A stretch of 53,327 nucleotides of DNA from assembly GCF_021531435.1 (NCBI RefSeq), contig NZ_JAFBIS010000017.1, positions 1 through 53,327 on the forward strand. Direction: 5' to 3'. Source of the DNA: Oscillibacter valericigenes. GTDB taxonomy: Bacteria > Bacillota > Clostridia > Oscillospirales > Oscillospiraceae. Below the pieces are notes generated by a model. It saw only the letters and a list, made by a program, of their open reading frames with translations. It was not told the origin of the DNA and did no database searches. Shown here in pieces: positions 8,024-15,212 of this stretch. A program made the position numbers and the translations under genes. The stretch's first letter is position 1. Each line of letters starts with the position of its first letter.

Positions 8024-8323
8024 TATACTCGTGCCTCCTTTCAGAAAGAGTGTATAATAGAACCAATACTAAATAATGACTCCTGAACATTGGCCCATTT
8101 TTTCTGCGGTGAAAAAACAGCCATCAGATAGGCGAATAGTATCTTCATCAATAGGCATTGAATTTCTGCCCTTCCCAAGATAGAAGAAAGCACACAAACG
8201 GAGAATCACACATCAAATTTCGATTTGCCGAACCCATTATACCATGCTGTGAAACAATCCACAATAATGACGGCTGTCGAAAGGGCCTCAACTAAAGCAC
8301 AACAGCATTTGAGGTAATAGTTT
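8024..8323. other. AT-rich gap without a gene
   Basis: Three hundred bases between the VirB6-like gene and the small membrane gene contain no frame with a credible start. A TATTAT-like box lies on the minus strand near 8052-8060, upstream of the small membrane gene, but I see no clear -35 partner. Base composition is lower in GC than in either neighbour. Confidence 0.4.
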
Positions 8324-9163
8324 CTATAGCCCAAACATCTCCTTTGCAATGCGGTCAGCGGCTTTGACCAAGCCAACCAGCACCAGCATATTGAAGATGA
8401 CCTCGCCCAGATAACTCCAGACCTGTGTCACAACAGACGCATCCGGGTCAACAACGACCGTTCCGCTGGACGCAAAGGCCGAAAAGATGATGCAGGCCAG
8501 CACAATGACCGCACCTTCCATGCACACGCCGATATAGCTCCGCAGGAACGCCTTGCCGAAATGGGTGGTATGCTCGCCCGCAAAGGAAGCCAGCGCCACC
8601 GGCGACAGGGCGGCATACATATAGAGCTTAAAAAACCGCCCATAAACGGTCAAAATCATGATGAATGCCAGTACCGTGATGAACAGGCTGCCCAGCAGCG
8701 TGACCAGCCACAGAGGAATGCTGGCGAGGAAGCCCACATCCTCAATCGCCGTAATGATTTCAGGCGGCAGTGCTGCCGATGCGCTTGTGATGCCGCCCAC
8801 GCTGCTTGCTGCGGTCGCCACAATGCCATTGCAGACATCGAAGATATTGACCATCAAATCCATGCCGTAAGTGATACCCAGCTTGGCAAGAATAAAGTAT
8901 ATGAAATGCTTGAACACATACTCCGGGCGCTGAAAGTCCCGGAAGGTTGCAGAGCTTTTGAAAATGCTGATGGCAAAGAACAGCACCAGCAGTCCGTAGC
9001 CAATGGCTTGCATGGCCCCGTTGATGGTCGTTACCGTACTCCAGATCGTGCCGCCCTTAAAGGTCTGGGGCGATTCTGTCAGCAGCGTCCACATCTCTGC
9101 CAGCTTCTCGTTCCATGTGGTCAACGCATTTTCCAAATTGTCTACGATCCAGTTGTTGTCCAA
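8324..9163 (-). CDS. VirB6/TrbL-like polytopic conjugation protein
   Basis: The protein has about 279 residues with a short polar N-terminus and six or more hydrophobic segments, including YGLLVLFFAISIF, IPLWLVTLLGSLFITVLAF and VIFNMLVLVGLV. It matches the VirB6/TrbL-like proteins that form the inner-membrane part of the channel in Gram-positive ICEs. I prefer the TTG start at 9161-9163 because AGGAGG lies 7 bases upstream. An ATG at 9187 would place that ribosome site inside the gene. It lies between the VirB2-like gene and prgI in the usual operon order. Confidence 0.8.
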   Translation of the reverse strand: MDNNWIVDNLENALTTWNEKLAEMWTLLTESPQTFKGGTIWSTVTTINGAMQAIGYGLLVLFFAISIFKSSATFRDFQRPEYVFKHFIYFILAKLGITYGMDLMVNIFDVCNGIVATAASSVGGITSASAALPPEIITAIEDVGFLASIPLWLVTLLGSLFITVLAFIMILTVYGRFFKLYMYAALSPVALASFAGEHTTHFGKAFLRSYIGVCMEGAVIVLACIIFSAFASSGTVVVDPDASVVTQVWSYLGEVIFNMLVLVGLVKAADRIAKEMFGL

Positions 9164-9177
9164 GTGTTCACCTCCTA

Positions 9178-9206
9178 TTGAAAGCATCTGCCCAGGCTGT
9201 TATAAT
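9178..9206 (+). promoter_or_regulatory. Promoter of the antisense zinc-ribbon gene
   Basis: TTGAAA (9178-9183) and TATAAT (9201-9206) are 17 bases apart on the plus strand, a strong vegetative promoter. It overlaps the ribosome-binding region of the minus-strand VirB6-like gene, so firing here could interfere with the conjugation transcript. Confidence 0.75.
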
Positions 9207-9217
9207 GAGAGCCGGTG

Positions 9218-9382
9218 ATGAAAATGGTATATGTTTGTGAGCATTGTCATTTTCTGTTTTCCCGTCATTCCGTGCCAAACCGCTGCCCGGACTGCGGAAA
9301 AGAAGCGATTCGTCCCGCAGAGCCTGCGGAAGTGCAGGAATTTGAGAAGCAGTTAGAAGATGCTCAGAATAATCCGCTGTAA
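9218..9382 (+). CDS. Small zinc-ribbon protein, opposite strand to the conjugation operon
   Basis: The 54-residue frame runs from ATG 9218 to TAA 9382. It carries CEHC and CPDC pairs 21 residues apart (YVCEHCHFLF..NRCPDCGKEA), a zinc-ribbon or rubredoxin-like knuckle, followed by an acidic tail. A second ATG two codons in is an alternative start. It has its own consensus promoter 12 bases upstream and a strong terminator directly after the stop, making it a free-standing unit. Its role is unknown; a DNA-, RNA- or protein-binding regulator is possible. It lies between the VirB6-like and VirB2-like genes. Confidence 0.75.
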   Translation: MKMVYVCEHCHFLFSRHSVPNRCPDCGKEAIRPAEPAEVQEFEKQLEDAQNNPL

Positions 9383-9383
9383 A

Positions 9384-9425
9384 GAAGTGATGACTTCCCG
9401 AAAGAAGCCATCACTTCTTCTTTTT
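9384..9425 (+). terminator. Terminator of the zinc-ribbon gene
   Basis: AGAAGTGATG pairs with CATCACTTCT, with an additional inner CTTC/GAAG pairing, and TTCTTTTTT follows at 9417-9425. It ends the plus-strand unit and abuts the stop of the minus-strand VirB2-like gene. Confidence 0.8.
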
Positions 9426-9769
9426 TAGATTGCACCGATGGCCGTCAGGATTTCTTTTGCAAAGGCAATCAGCAGGCCGCCGAACAGGCACAGAAAACCC
9501 TGTGTTCTCTGGCTGGCATCGTGGGACTGGATGGACATACCCACCTGCACAATGCCCCAGCCGAGGATGATGACGCCCAGCGCCTTGATGATGCTGAAAA
9601 TGAAGTCAGAGAGGTTGTTGACGATGGTCAGAGGGTCGCTGCCCGCTGCAAATGCAGGCGTCGCAAGGGCGCAGAGCATCAGCACTGCTGCCGCGCCCGT
9701 CCAGTAGCCACGCTTCAGCAGCTTGCCGCGCTTATGGAGCTGCCGGGGAGTATCATTCTTCTTGTTCAT
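9425..9769 (-). CDS. VirB2/Maff2-like small conjugation membrane protein
   Basis: The 114-residue protein has a basic N-terminus, a signal-like segment ending in ATPAFAAG (about residue 40), and two later hydrophobic segments (FSIIKALGVIILGWGIVQVG and GFLCLFGGLLIAFAKEIL). This is the layout of the pilin-like VirB2 or Maff2 proteins of Gram-positive ICEs. The start MNKKNDTPRQ is preferred; it lies 17 bases inside the end of the VirD4-type gene, so the two are likely coupled. Upstream in-frame residues belong to the shadow of that gene. Confidence 0.75.
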   Translation of the reverse strand: MNKKNDTPRQLHKRGKLLKRGYWTGAAAVLMLCALATPAFAAGSDPLTIVNNLSDFIFSIIKALGVIILGWGIVQVGMSIQSHDASQRTQGFLCLFGGLLIAFAKEILTAIGAI

Positions 9770-10604
9770 TTTGAGAGTCCTCCATTTCAATGAAATCGTA
9801 ATCGTCCAGCGCATGGAACTCGTAAGGAAGATCGGGCAGCGCATAGTCCGGTGCCTCCTGCGGTTTATGCACATAGGGTTCCGCGCCGCCTGCCGCAGAC
9901 TTCTTGAAGTTGGGGTGGCGCGTAATGTCGTATTTCTTATCCAGCACAGGCTTTTCGCCACGGATCAGCAGAATGGCGTCGTCGGTGTCCATCATGCGGA
10001 TTTCGTCGATCATCATCAGCTCACGCCCCGCCTGCTGGTAGTTGGTGGAGCTGGAGCCGTTGCGCCCTTTGGTCTGGCCCCGTGTCCGGGTATCCAGCGT
10101 TTCTTTGCCCAGCAGTTTGGACATGAACTCCAGAGAGGTCGGCTCGTTGCCGCCGCCCAGGAACAGCAGCGTGTCGCAGTTGCCGATGATGCCCTCCCAT
10201 TCCTTTTCGTACAGCGCCTTGATGTTCTGGATGTTCTGCACAATGATGTTCAGCCCGATGTTGTAGCTGCGGCAGGTGGCAAGGATTTTGGGATAGCTGT
10301 CTGGCTGGGCCACATTCGCCCATTCGTCCTGAATGACCCGCACCGGCACGGGCAAGCGTCCGTTGTACTTCTCGTCCGCCCGGTAGTACAGCTCCTGAAA
10401 GCATTGGGTATCCACATGAGTATCGTCGATGTACTCACAGGGAACACACCGCTTGCCCCCGTCCAGATAGTTTATGACGATACTGCTATGGTCGGGAATC
10501 TTGAAAAGATCGTGATAGAAGGCGTCGATAAATCGGATTTCCCGATTTCCGTTCGGATTAGGGAATGCCACTACGCCTTTGATTAAAACAGGTTCCTGGT
10601 TCAT
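9753..10604 (-). pseudogene. virD4: VirD4/TraG coupling protein, C-terminal part fused to a foreign N-terminus
   Basis: The 283-residue frame has two parts. Residues 1-65 (MNQEPVLIKGVVAFPNPNGN onward) look like the start of a small ICE accessory protein. From residue 66 (TQCFQELYYRADEKYNGRLP) onward it is a typical VirD4/TraG C-terminal half, with Walker B-like VIQDEWANVA, the all-alpha region and LLIRGEKPVLDKKYDI. The N-terminal membrane anchor and Walker A motif of a full coupling protein of about 600 residues are absent. The join is at about 10409. A deletion between two ICE genes best explains this; the product should not be able to pump DNA. The start overlaps the preceding gene by ATGA. 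Confidence 0.75.
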
Positions 10605-10771
10605 TTGTTTCCTCCTTGCCGCTGATACGCGGCATATTTTTCGTCCACAGTGGCCATGCAGTCCTGACACACCATGCCGCTGCCCTCCGGCAGATACCTG
10701 CCGCAGATTACGCAGGTGTCCTGCTGTTCGTATAGCGGCGCATCTGCTGACAGCTGGCGAATGTACTTCAT
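10601..10771 (-). CDS. Small zinc-finger protein of the ICE operon
   Basis: The 56-residue protein (MKYIRQLSADAPLYEQQDTC onward) carries CVIC and, 14 residues later, CQDC: a four-cysteine zinc knuckle separated by GRYLPEGSGMV. It overlaps its neighbours by four bases on each side (ATGA at 10768-10771 and 10601-10604), so it is tightly coupled in the operon. Such small cysteine proteins are frequent passengers in clostridial ICEs. No function can be assigned from sequence alone. It was likely the gene just before the 5' fragment now fused to virD4. Confidence 0.7.
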   Translation of the reverse strand: MKYIRQLSADAPLYEQQDTCVICGRYLPEGSGMVCQDCMATVDEKYAAYQRQGGNK

Positions 10772-11583
10772 CGGGCTTCACCTCGCTCCTTTCCGGCATT
10801 GCGTTCCGGGGCAGGATGCAGCCGCTGATGCTCTGCGCTAACCCTTTCGGAGAAGTCCTCAATGATGGCGGCGCGGTCTAATCCGTAATGTCCCCTGTAG
10901 TAATTGGGCGGGCCGTCGCCATCGTTCTGACAGTTGCGCTCCCATGTTACAAACCGGTCGGGAGCTTTGGGGTGTTCGCCTACGACAAACTCGGCATTGC
11001 CGACGCGAACACGCGCTGTGATCTGATATTCTGCGTTGATTTCTCTTTCGGCGGTGTAGCTGCCGTCCTCCAACTGAATCGTACAGCTTCCGTTATCGCC
11101 AAAGGTTGCCGTTACTGGCATGACCGGCATTCCAAGCACCAAGTCGGGCTGCATGACAAATTGAGCATCGGCACCCATCAACTCTTTCGGCAGGGCAGAC
11201 ATTGGCAGATAAAGCCGCTGTTTCCCCATGATTTCATAACGCAGCAGGAAATCGTTGAACGGATAATACGCACTCAGAACAGGATCTTTGATATGTCCCT
11301 TTGTAGTATTGGAATTCACATACTTTGCGTTGTCCAGATACCATTGCGGCGAGGCTCCCGGCAAGGTCCAGCCGAACATGGAGCCTGCGATCATGGCTGT
11401 CTCCTGAATATCCGAAATGCCGCGCCGCTTGTTGTGGGTGTCAGCGATTTCCCGGTTTTCTGCCCGATTTCCGGTGTCCCAATCGGTCGGATAATAGCCA
11501 TGCTCTCCTTTTTTGATGATGATAAGCTGCCCTGTGGATGCCAGGACGGAAAGGCAGGTGTCGGGCAATTCATTCCTTCGCAT
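10768..11583 (-). CDS. Conserved ICE protein, unknown function
   Basis: The predicted protein has 271 residues, mostly soluble, with no membrane segment. The start ATG at 11583 has AGGAGG 8 bases upstream. The N-terminal part (MRRNELPDTCLSVLASTGQL) is followed by a region rich in aromatic residues (GYYPTDWDTG, FGWTLPGASPQWYLDNAKY). The C-terminus holds NYYRGHYGLDRAAIIEDF and a charged tail. I do not recognise a named domain with confidence. The position after parB and four-base overlap with the zinc-finger gene place it in the maintenance-accessory block of the element. Confidence 0.65.
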   Translation of the reverse strand: MRRNELPDTCLSVLASTGQLIIIKKGEHGYYPTDWDTGNRAENREIADTHNKRRGISDIQETAMIAGSMFGWTLPGASPQWYLDNAKYVNSNTTKGHIKDPVLSAYYPFNDFLLRYEIMGKQRLYLPMSALPKELMGADAQFVMQPDLVLGMPVMPVTATFGDNGSCTIQLEDGSYTAEREINAEYQITARVRVGNAEFVVGEHPKAPDRFVTWERNCQNDGDGPPNYYRGHYGLDRAAIIEDFSERVSAEHQRLHPAPERNAGKERGEAR

Positions 11584-11595
11584 TTTTTGCACCTC

Positions 11596-12534
11596 CTATC
11601 GCTCCTGCTCTTGCTGGCGCTTGCGCTGCCAACCTTCCAACAGCTTTAGAATGACATCCTCCATCTGCTTCGGCGTGTAGTTCTTGGGGAAAAAGCGCTC
11701 CAACTTGTCATTCCGCAGCGTGACCTTCCGCTCCAGCGGTTTTTCCTCCCGCATGATAAGGTCGATGATGTTTTCCGCCAGCTTTCTCTCGGCGCTGAGC
11801 TGCTTTAGCCGCTTGGCCTGATCCATGGAAGGGGACACCTCGTCGCGTTCCATGACCATCGCCAGATAAATCTGCTCTTTTTCGGTCAGGTATGAGATAG
11901 ATTCCGCCGCAGGAACAAATTTCAGAGTGCCGCTATCTACCCGTTCAAGCAAAGATGGGATAAGGCTGTTCAGACGAATATAGCGCTGGATTTGCGTTTT
12001 ACTTTCATTCGCTTGATGAGCTAAATCTTCATTGCTTCTCGTACCAACAAACTTCGGCCCAACTTGGGTCGAAGTTAAATCAAGTCTCTTTCCTTGCCGT
12101 TTCATAGCATCCAGCCGCAGCTTGTAAGCCCTGGCTTTCTCGCTGGGAAGCAGGTCATCGCGGTGAATGTTGTAGTCCACCACCAGAATGTCGGCGTCCT
12201 CGTCGCTGTACTCCCGGACGATGACCGGTCGGGTTTCAAGTCCGATGGTCTTTGCACAGTAGTCGCGCCGGTGGCCTGCAATGATTTCATAGCCGCCGCC
12301 ATCGCGGGGACGGACGATCAGCGGCTCGGCAATACCTACGCGCTCAATGCTGTCCATGAGCTGCGCGAGGTCTTGCGTGGGGCGGTCGATGGAGTACGGC
12401 TGACGCGCATAGGGAAAAACCTGGTCAGCGGGTACGATCTGCACTCGCTCCTGCGCATCTGCCTGCCGCTGCTCGTCGGTTTTGAACAGGTCATCGAGTG
12501 AGGTCAGACCGATGTTTTTTAGGCTGCCTGCCAA
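11596..12534 (-). CDS. parB: ParB/Spo0J-family partition protein
   Basis: The 312-residue protein has the ParB N-terminal domain, with the CTPase-type box AGHRRDYCAK at residues 86-95 and a preceding GIAEPLIVRP strand. A helix-turn-helix region follows (about residues 150-200, LAHQANESKTQIQRYIRLN) and a basic C-terminal part. It binds a centromere-like site and works with ParA in keeping the excised, circular ICE in the cell. The TTG start has GGGAGGTG 7 bases upstream. It overlaps the 3' end of parA by 44 bases. Confidence 0.88.
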   Translation of the reverse strand: MAGSLKNIGLTSLDDLFKTDEQRQADAQERVQIVPADQVFPYARQPYSIDRPTQDLAQLMDSIERVGIAEPLIVRPRDGGGYEIIAGHRRDYCAKTIGLETRPVIVREYSDEDADILVVDYNIHRDDLLPSEKARAYKLRLDAMKRQGKRLDLTSTQVGPKFVGTRSNEDLAHQANESKTQIQRYIRLNSLIPSLLERVDSGTLKFVPAAESISYLTEKEQIYLAMVMERDEVSPSMDQAKRLKQLSAERKLAENIIDLIMREEKPLERKVTLRNDKLERFFPKNYTPKQMEDVILKLLEGWQRKRQQEQER

Positions 12535-13300
12535 TGTTCAGCACCTCCCTGGTCAGATTTTCATAGGCTTGCGCCGCTTTGCCGTTTGGGTCGAGGTCAT
12601 AAATGCTCTTGTTTTCCACACTGACCTCGGCAGCGCGGATAGAGCGCGGTATCTCGCTGGCAAAGACCCGACCGGCGTATGCCTGCCTGATCTGTTCGCT
12701 GATGCCTTTTGCCAGGGTGGTTCTGCCGTCCACCATCGTCAGCACAATGCCGTCGATCTCCAGTTTGGGATTGAGCTGCCGTTTCACTCGGGCAACGGTC
12801 CTCAAAAGCTGTTCCAGACCCTTTGCAGGAAGGTAATGCGCCTGCACCGGGATAATCACACTGTCTGCCGCACTCAGTGCGTTCAGCGTCAGCATACCCA
12901 GCGAGGGCATACAGTCGATGAGGGCATAGTCATAACGATCCTGCACGGTGGACAAAAGCTGCCGCATGACCGTTTCACGGCTCATGGCATTGACCAGCGT
13001 GACCTCCAGCGCAGACAGCTCGATGTTTGCCGGCAGCAGATCAACGCCGGATTCGTGATGCAGGATGCCCTCATTGGCGCTGACGGGCTGGTCGGTGATG
13101 ATCTTGCCCATGAGATTGGCCAGCGTAGGGGAAAGCTCATCCGGCTGCGGCCAGCCGAGCATCTGGGTCAGGTTGCCCTGGGCATCTGCGTCCACCAAAA
13201 GGACTTTTTTACCTTGCCGGGAAAGACCAATGGCAAGGCTGGCGGCTGTGGTGGTCTTGCCGACGCCGCCTTTCTGATTTGCAAGGGCGATTGTTTTCAC
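12491..13300 (-). CDS. parA: ParA-family partition ATPase
   Basis: The 269-residue protein begins MKTIALANQKGGVGKTTTAA, with the deviant Walker A motif KGGVGKTT at residues 10-17 typical of ParA/Soj. VLLVDADAQGN and later DYALIDCMPSLG supply the A' and B motifs. The GTG start at 13300 has GGAGGTG 5 bases before it; a longer frame would cross the attenuator hairpin. It pairs with the overlapping parB downstream. Iterons at 13420-13488 upstream are a plausible binding site for the system. Confidence 0.92.
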   Translation of the reverse strand: MKTIALANQKGGVGKTTTAASLAIGLSRQGKKVLLVDADAQGNLTQMLGWPQPDELSPTLANLMGKIITDQPVSANEGILHHESGVDLLPANIELSALEVTLVNAMSRETVMRQLLSTVQDRYDYALIDCMPSLGMLTLNALSAADSVIIPVQAHYLPAKGLEQLLRTVARVKRQLNPKLEIDGIVLTMVDGRTTLAKGISEQIRQAYAGRVFASEIPRSIRAAEVSVENKSIYDLDPNGKAAQAYENLTREVLNIGRQPKKHRSDLTR

Positions 13301-13315
13301 GAAAACACCTCCAAC

Positions 13316-13337
13316 AAAAAAGGAGCCTCCCGGCTCC
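13316..13337 (-). terminator. Attenuator-like terminator just before parA
   Basis: On the minus strand GGAGCC-GGGA-GGCTCC is followed by TTTTTT and then at once by the parA ribosome site. There is no room for a promoter in between, so parA must be read through this hairpin. It either ends the repA transcript or throttles parA expression. Confidence 0.65.
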
Positions 13338-13419
13338 AAGTTTTACACAGCAATTATTCTTTTCTCGGAGAGTATTCTTTCTTACTCTCTTAGTCTTGTT
13401 ATACTCAGTCTTATTAGTT

Positions 13420-13488
13420 TTCGATTTCCGAAAGTCAAGGACTTCGATAATCAAAGGTCTTGAAATTCGATAATCGAAGTTCTGAAAA
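13420..13488. repeat. Three 23-bp iterons with a palindromic core
   Basis: The cores TTCGATTTCCGAA (13420), TTCGATAATCAAA (13443) and TTCGATAATCGAA (13466) begin exactly 23 bases apart, close to two helical turns each, with degenerate tails. They lie between repA and parA. This fits a partition centromere, a ParB or RepA operator, or replication iterons. Confidence 0.75.
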
Positions 13489-13525
13489 TAGGCAGACTGA
13501 TCCTGTCATAAAAAGCTCAGTATTT

Positions 13526-13903
13526 CTAAGGCGGTGGCAGAGCTGCGAAGTTTTTGACATAGATCATCGTGGGACGGCCTTGACCGTGATTGACGCGCTC
13601 AATCAGACCTATGCCTTTTTTGCAGTCCAGCTCCGCCATCAGCTTTGCCGCTTTTTCACTTCGGCAATGTAATACCGACATGATTTCATCAGCAGGGTAG
13701 TAGATGAACACGCGGCCTTGCTCGTCCAACCAGCCATTCTTTATAGATAAGGCCATGCGGTCAAGCAGCATACCATAAAGCAGCTTCGCGTCGGTTGACA
13801 CGCCCCGGAAGCGGTCATCTTCAAAAAGTCGCTTTGGTATGCGGTAGAAAGAAAACTGTTCGGCCTCATAACCGTAATAATATGGCAAGGGCAATGCGGC
13901 CAC
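13526..13903 (-). CDS. repA: RepA-type replication initiator, short form
   Basis: The 125-residue protein holds the N-terminal domain of RepA_N-type initiators: YGYEAEQFSFYRIPKRLFED, then LLYGMLLDRMALSIKNGWLD and a winged-helix region ending in IYVKNF. The GTG start at 13903 has GGAGGTG 6 bases upstream; a longer frame lacks a ribosome site. Related initiators on plasmids and ICEs often carry a further C-terminal domain that is absent here, since the frame stops right after the winged helix. It could be a naturally short form or a truncated one. Repeats lie on both sides. Confidence 0.75.
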   Translation of the reverse strand: MAALPLPYYYGYEAEQFSFYRIPKRLFEDDRFRGVSTDAKLLYGMLLDRMALSIKNGWLDEQGRVFIYYPADEIMSVLHCRSEKAAKLMAELDCKKGIGLIERVNHGQGRPTMIYVKNFAALPPP

Positions 13904-14035
13904 GGGCTTCACCTCCAAATAAAGATGTATATAGAACAAGGGAGAGCGCTTTGCGGCACTCTCCCTTGTAGCGTATTCAAAATCGTTGTAAAATGAGAGC
14001 ATCCAAAACAGCCTTTGAAGGGCTTGCTCTTGGTG

Positions 14036-14102
14036 TGGCTAATAAAATGTGCTAATAAAGTGGCTAATACGGGGACTGATTTTGCCCCGAAACTGGCTAA
14101 TA
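14036..14102. repeat. Four TGGCTAATA-type direct repeats near the ICE end
   Basis: TGGCTAATA occurs at 14036, 14061 and 14094, and a variant TGTGCTAATA at 14048. A CGGGG/CCCCG hairpin lies between the last two. They sit about 120-180 bases inside the attachment site and upstream of repA. They could be arm-type sites for a tyrosine integrase or RepA iterons. Confidence 0.6.
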
Positions 14103-14219
14103 CGGTGGAATATCTGGCACCACCATACAGCACAAAGTTCGATCAAAAGTGTTGATTTTCAAGGATTTTTCGGTATTTTAGAACACCACGAACCATACGA
14201 TACGAAGCGGACAACTTAA

Positions 14220-14264
14220 CTCCTAAGCGGTAGGCCACCAGTTAGAGTCTGGTCGGGGGTGCCA
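14220..14264 (+). pseudogene. 3' half of a tRNA-Arg(CCU) gene, ICE attachment site
   Basis: The segment fits tRNA geometry exactly from position 32 onward: anticodon loop CTCCTAA, 3' anticodon stem GCGGT, 5-base variable loop, a perfect T-stem ACCAG/CTGGT with a 7-base loop, a 7-base acceptor strand CGGGGGT, discriminator G and CCA. The 5' half is missing; the bases where ACCGC is needed read CTTAA. The T-loop is TTAGAGT instead of TTCGAGT. This is what site-specific integration into a tRNA leaves at the end opposite the intact gene. Confidence 0.75.
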
Positions 14265-14299
14265 AAAAAGCAGGGTGCGCGCCGCGCACCCTGCTTTTT
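14264..14299. terminator. Bidirectional terminator
   Basis: GCAGGGTGCGC (14270-14280) pairs with GCGCACCCTGC (14284-14294), with A-runs before and T-runs after. It ends the minus-strand DUF2238-like gene, whose stop codon lies at the hairpin edge. Confidence 0.85.
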
Positions 14300-15212
14300 A
14301 CGTTTTTTCTCCATTAGAGGGCTCCGCTCTCTCCGGGGCAGCGGCGTCCTCCGCCGCGCTCTCCTCCCGGGCCTGCTTGAGATAATCTGTCGCCTCCGTC
14401 TTTTTGCTGGGGACAAAACTCTGGGCCGCCGTGCGCTTCTCGCCCTTGCTGCGGGCATAGAAGAAGCCGGTGACGGAAAACACCACCGCGCCGATGAAGT
14501 TCACGAACAGGTCCTTCATGGTGTCGATGATGCCGATGTCCAGATAGCCGCCCAGTCCCAGGCTATCGCCGTTGATGACCACATCCTGGATGCCCTTGAT
14601 GGCCACTACCTTATTGGTGCGGGTGGGGTCCAGCGCCACGGTGTAGACGGCGTTGATAACGGTGTCCTTCTGCATGTCCGTGTGGAAGAAGAAGTCCATG
14701 CCAAACTCAAAGAATTCCCACAGCACGCCGATGGTCATGGAGAAGCAGAACGCCACCAGCGCCAGGAAGAAGGGCGACAGGTCGAAGGTCAGCCGCTCGT
14801 CGTCATTGAGCAGCAAGACCATGGAGAAGCCCACGGCGGCGGCCAGGAAGCCGTTGAGGGTATGGAGCATGGTGTCCCAGTTGGGGACGTTCACGTAAAA
14901 GGCGTTGACCTCCCCCAAAATCTCCGCCGCGAAAATAAAGCACAGAATCGTGATTTCCAGCGGAGGCGGCAGCTCGATGCGCAGCTTCACCTGGAGCCAG
15001 CTGGGGATATACAGCAGCACAATGGTCAGGATGCAGAAGAACGCACCCTCATAGTTATGCAGGAAGAGCTGGCGCACCAGCACCACCAGGACCAGCAGCC
15101 GCAGGGTATAAAACACGATAAAGGAGCTTCTGTGCTCCCGCAGCTCCTTTTCCATGGCTTTGCGGAAGTGCTTCTTCTCCCGTTTCTTCTCCTGCCTCGT
15201 CAGCTTTTTCAA
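14298..15212 (-). CDS. DUF2238-like polytopic membrane protein
   Basis: The protein of about 304 residues has a basic N-terminus (LKKLTRQEKKREKKHFRKAM) and about seven hydrophobic segments. Its core PNWDTMLHTLNGFLAAAVGF and later GVLWEFFEFGMDFFF resemble the YjdF/DUF2238 family, and the C-terminal tail is acidic and alanine-rich. I choose the TTG start at 15212 because GGGGGA precedes it by six bases. The first ATG (15239) lies only about two bases after the expected transcription start and has no ribosome site. The function of the family is unknown. It is the first chromosomal gene beside the ICE. Confidence 0.65.
   Translation of the reverse strand: MKKLTRQEKKREKKHFRKAMEKELREHRSSFIVFYTLRLLVLVVLVRQLFLHNYEGAFFCILTIVLLYIPSWLQVKLRIELPPPLEITILCFIFAAEILGEVNAFYVNVPNWDTMLHTLNGFLAAAVGFSMVLLLNDDERLTFDLSPFFLALVAFCFSMTIGVLWEFFEFGMDFFFHTDMQKDTVINAVYTVALDPTRTNKVVAIKGIQDVVINGDSLGLGGYLDIGIIDTMKDLFVNFIGAVVFSVTGFFYARSKGEKRTAAQSFVPSKKTEATDYLKQAREESAAEDAAAPERAEPSNGEKT

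Larger units (their letters stand above)
1..14264. mobile_element. End of an integrative conjugative element (ICE), left side outside the window
   Basis: The block holds partition genes, a RepA-type initiator, VirB4, PrgI, VirB6-like, VirB2-like, a VirD4 fragment and an NlpC/P60 hydrolase, an order typical of clostridial ICEs. The right limit is set by a tRNA-Arg 3' half ending at 14264, followed directly by GC-rich chromosomal genes. A macrolide efflux cargo gene and an IS21-type element lie at the left. No integrase or relaxase gene is seen in the window; they would have to lie further left or be lost. The truncated coupling protein suggests this copy cannot transfer itself. Confidence 0.85.

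Noticed and set aside
13420..13488. Possible CRISPR-like array
   Set aside because: The 23-bp units are contiguous, without unique spacers, and the core is palindromic; it fits iterons.
14220..14264. Functional tRNA gene
   Set aside because: The 5' half and matching anticodon stem are missing and the T-loop is altered.
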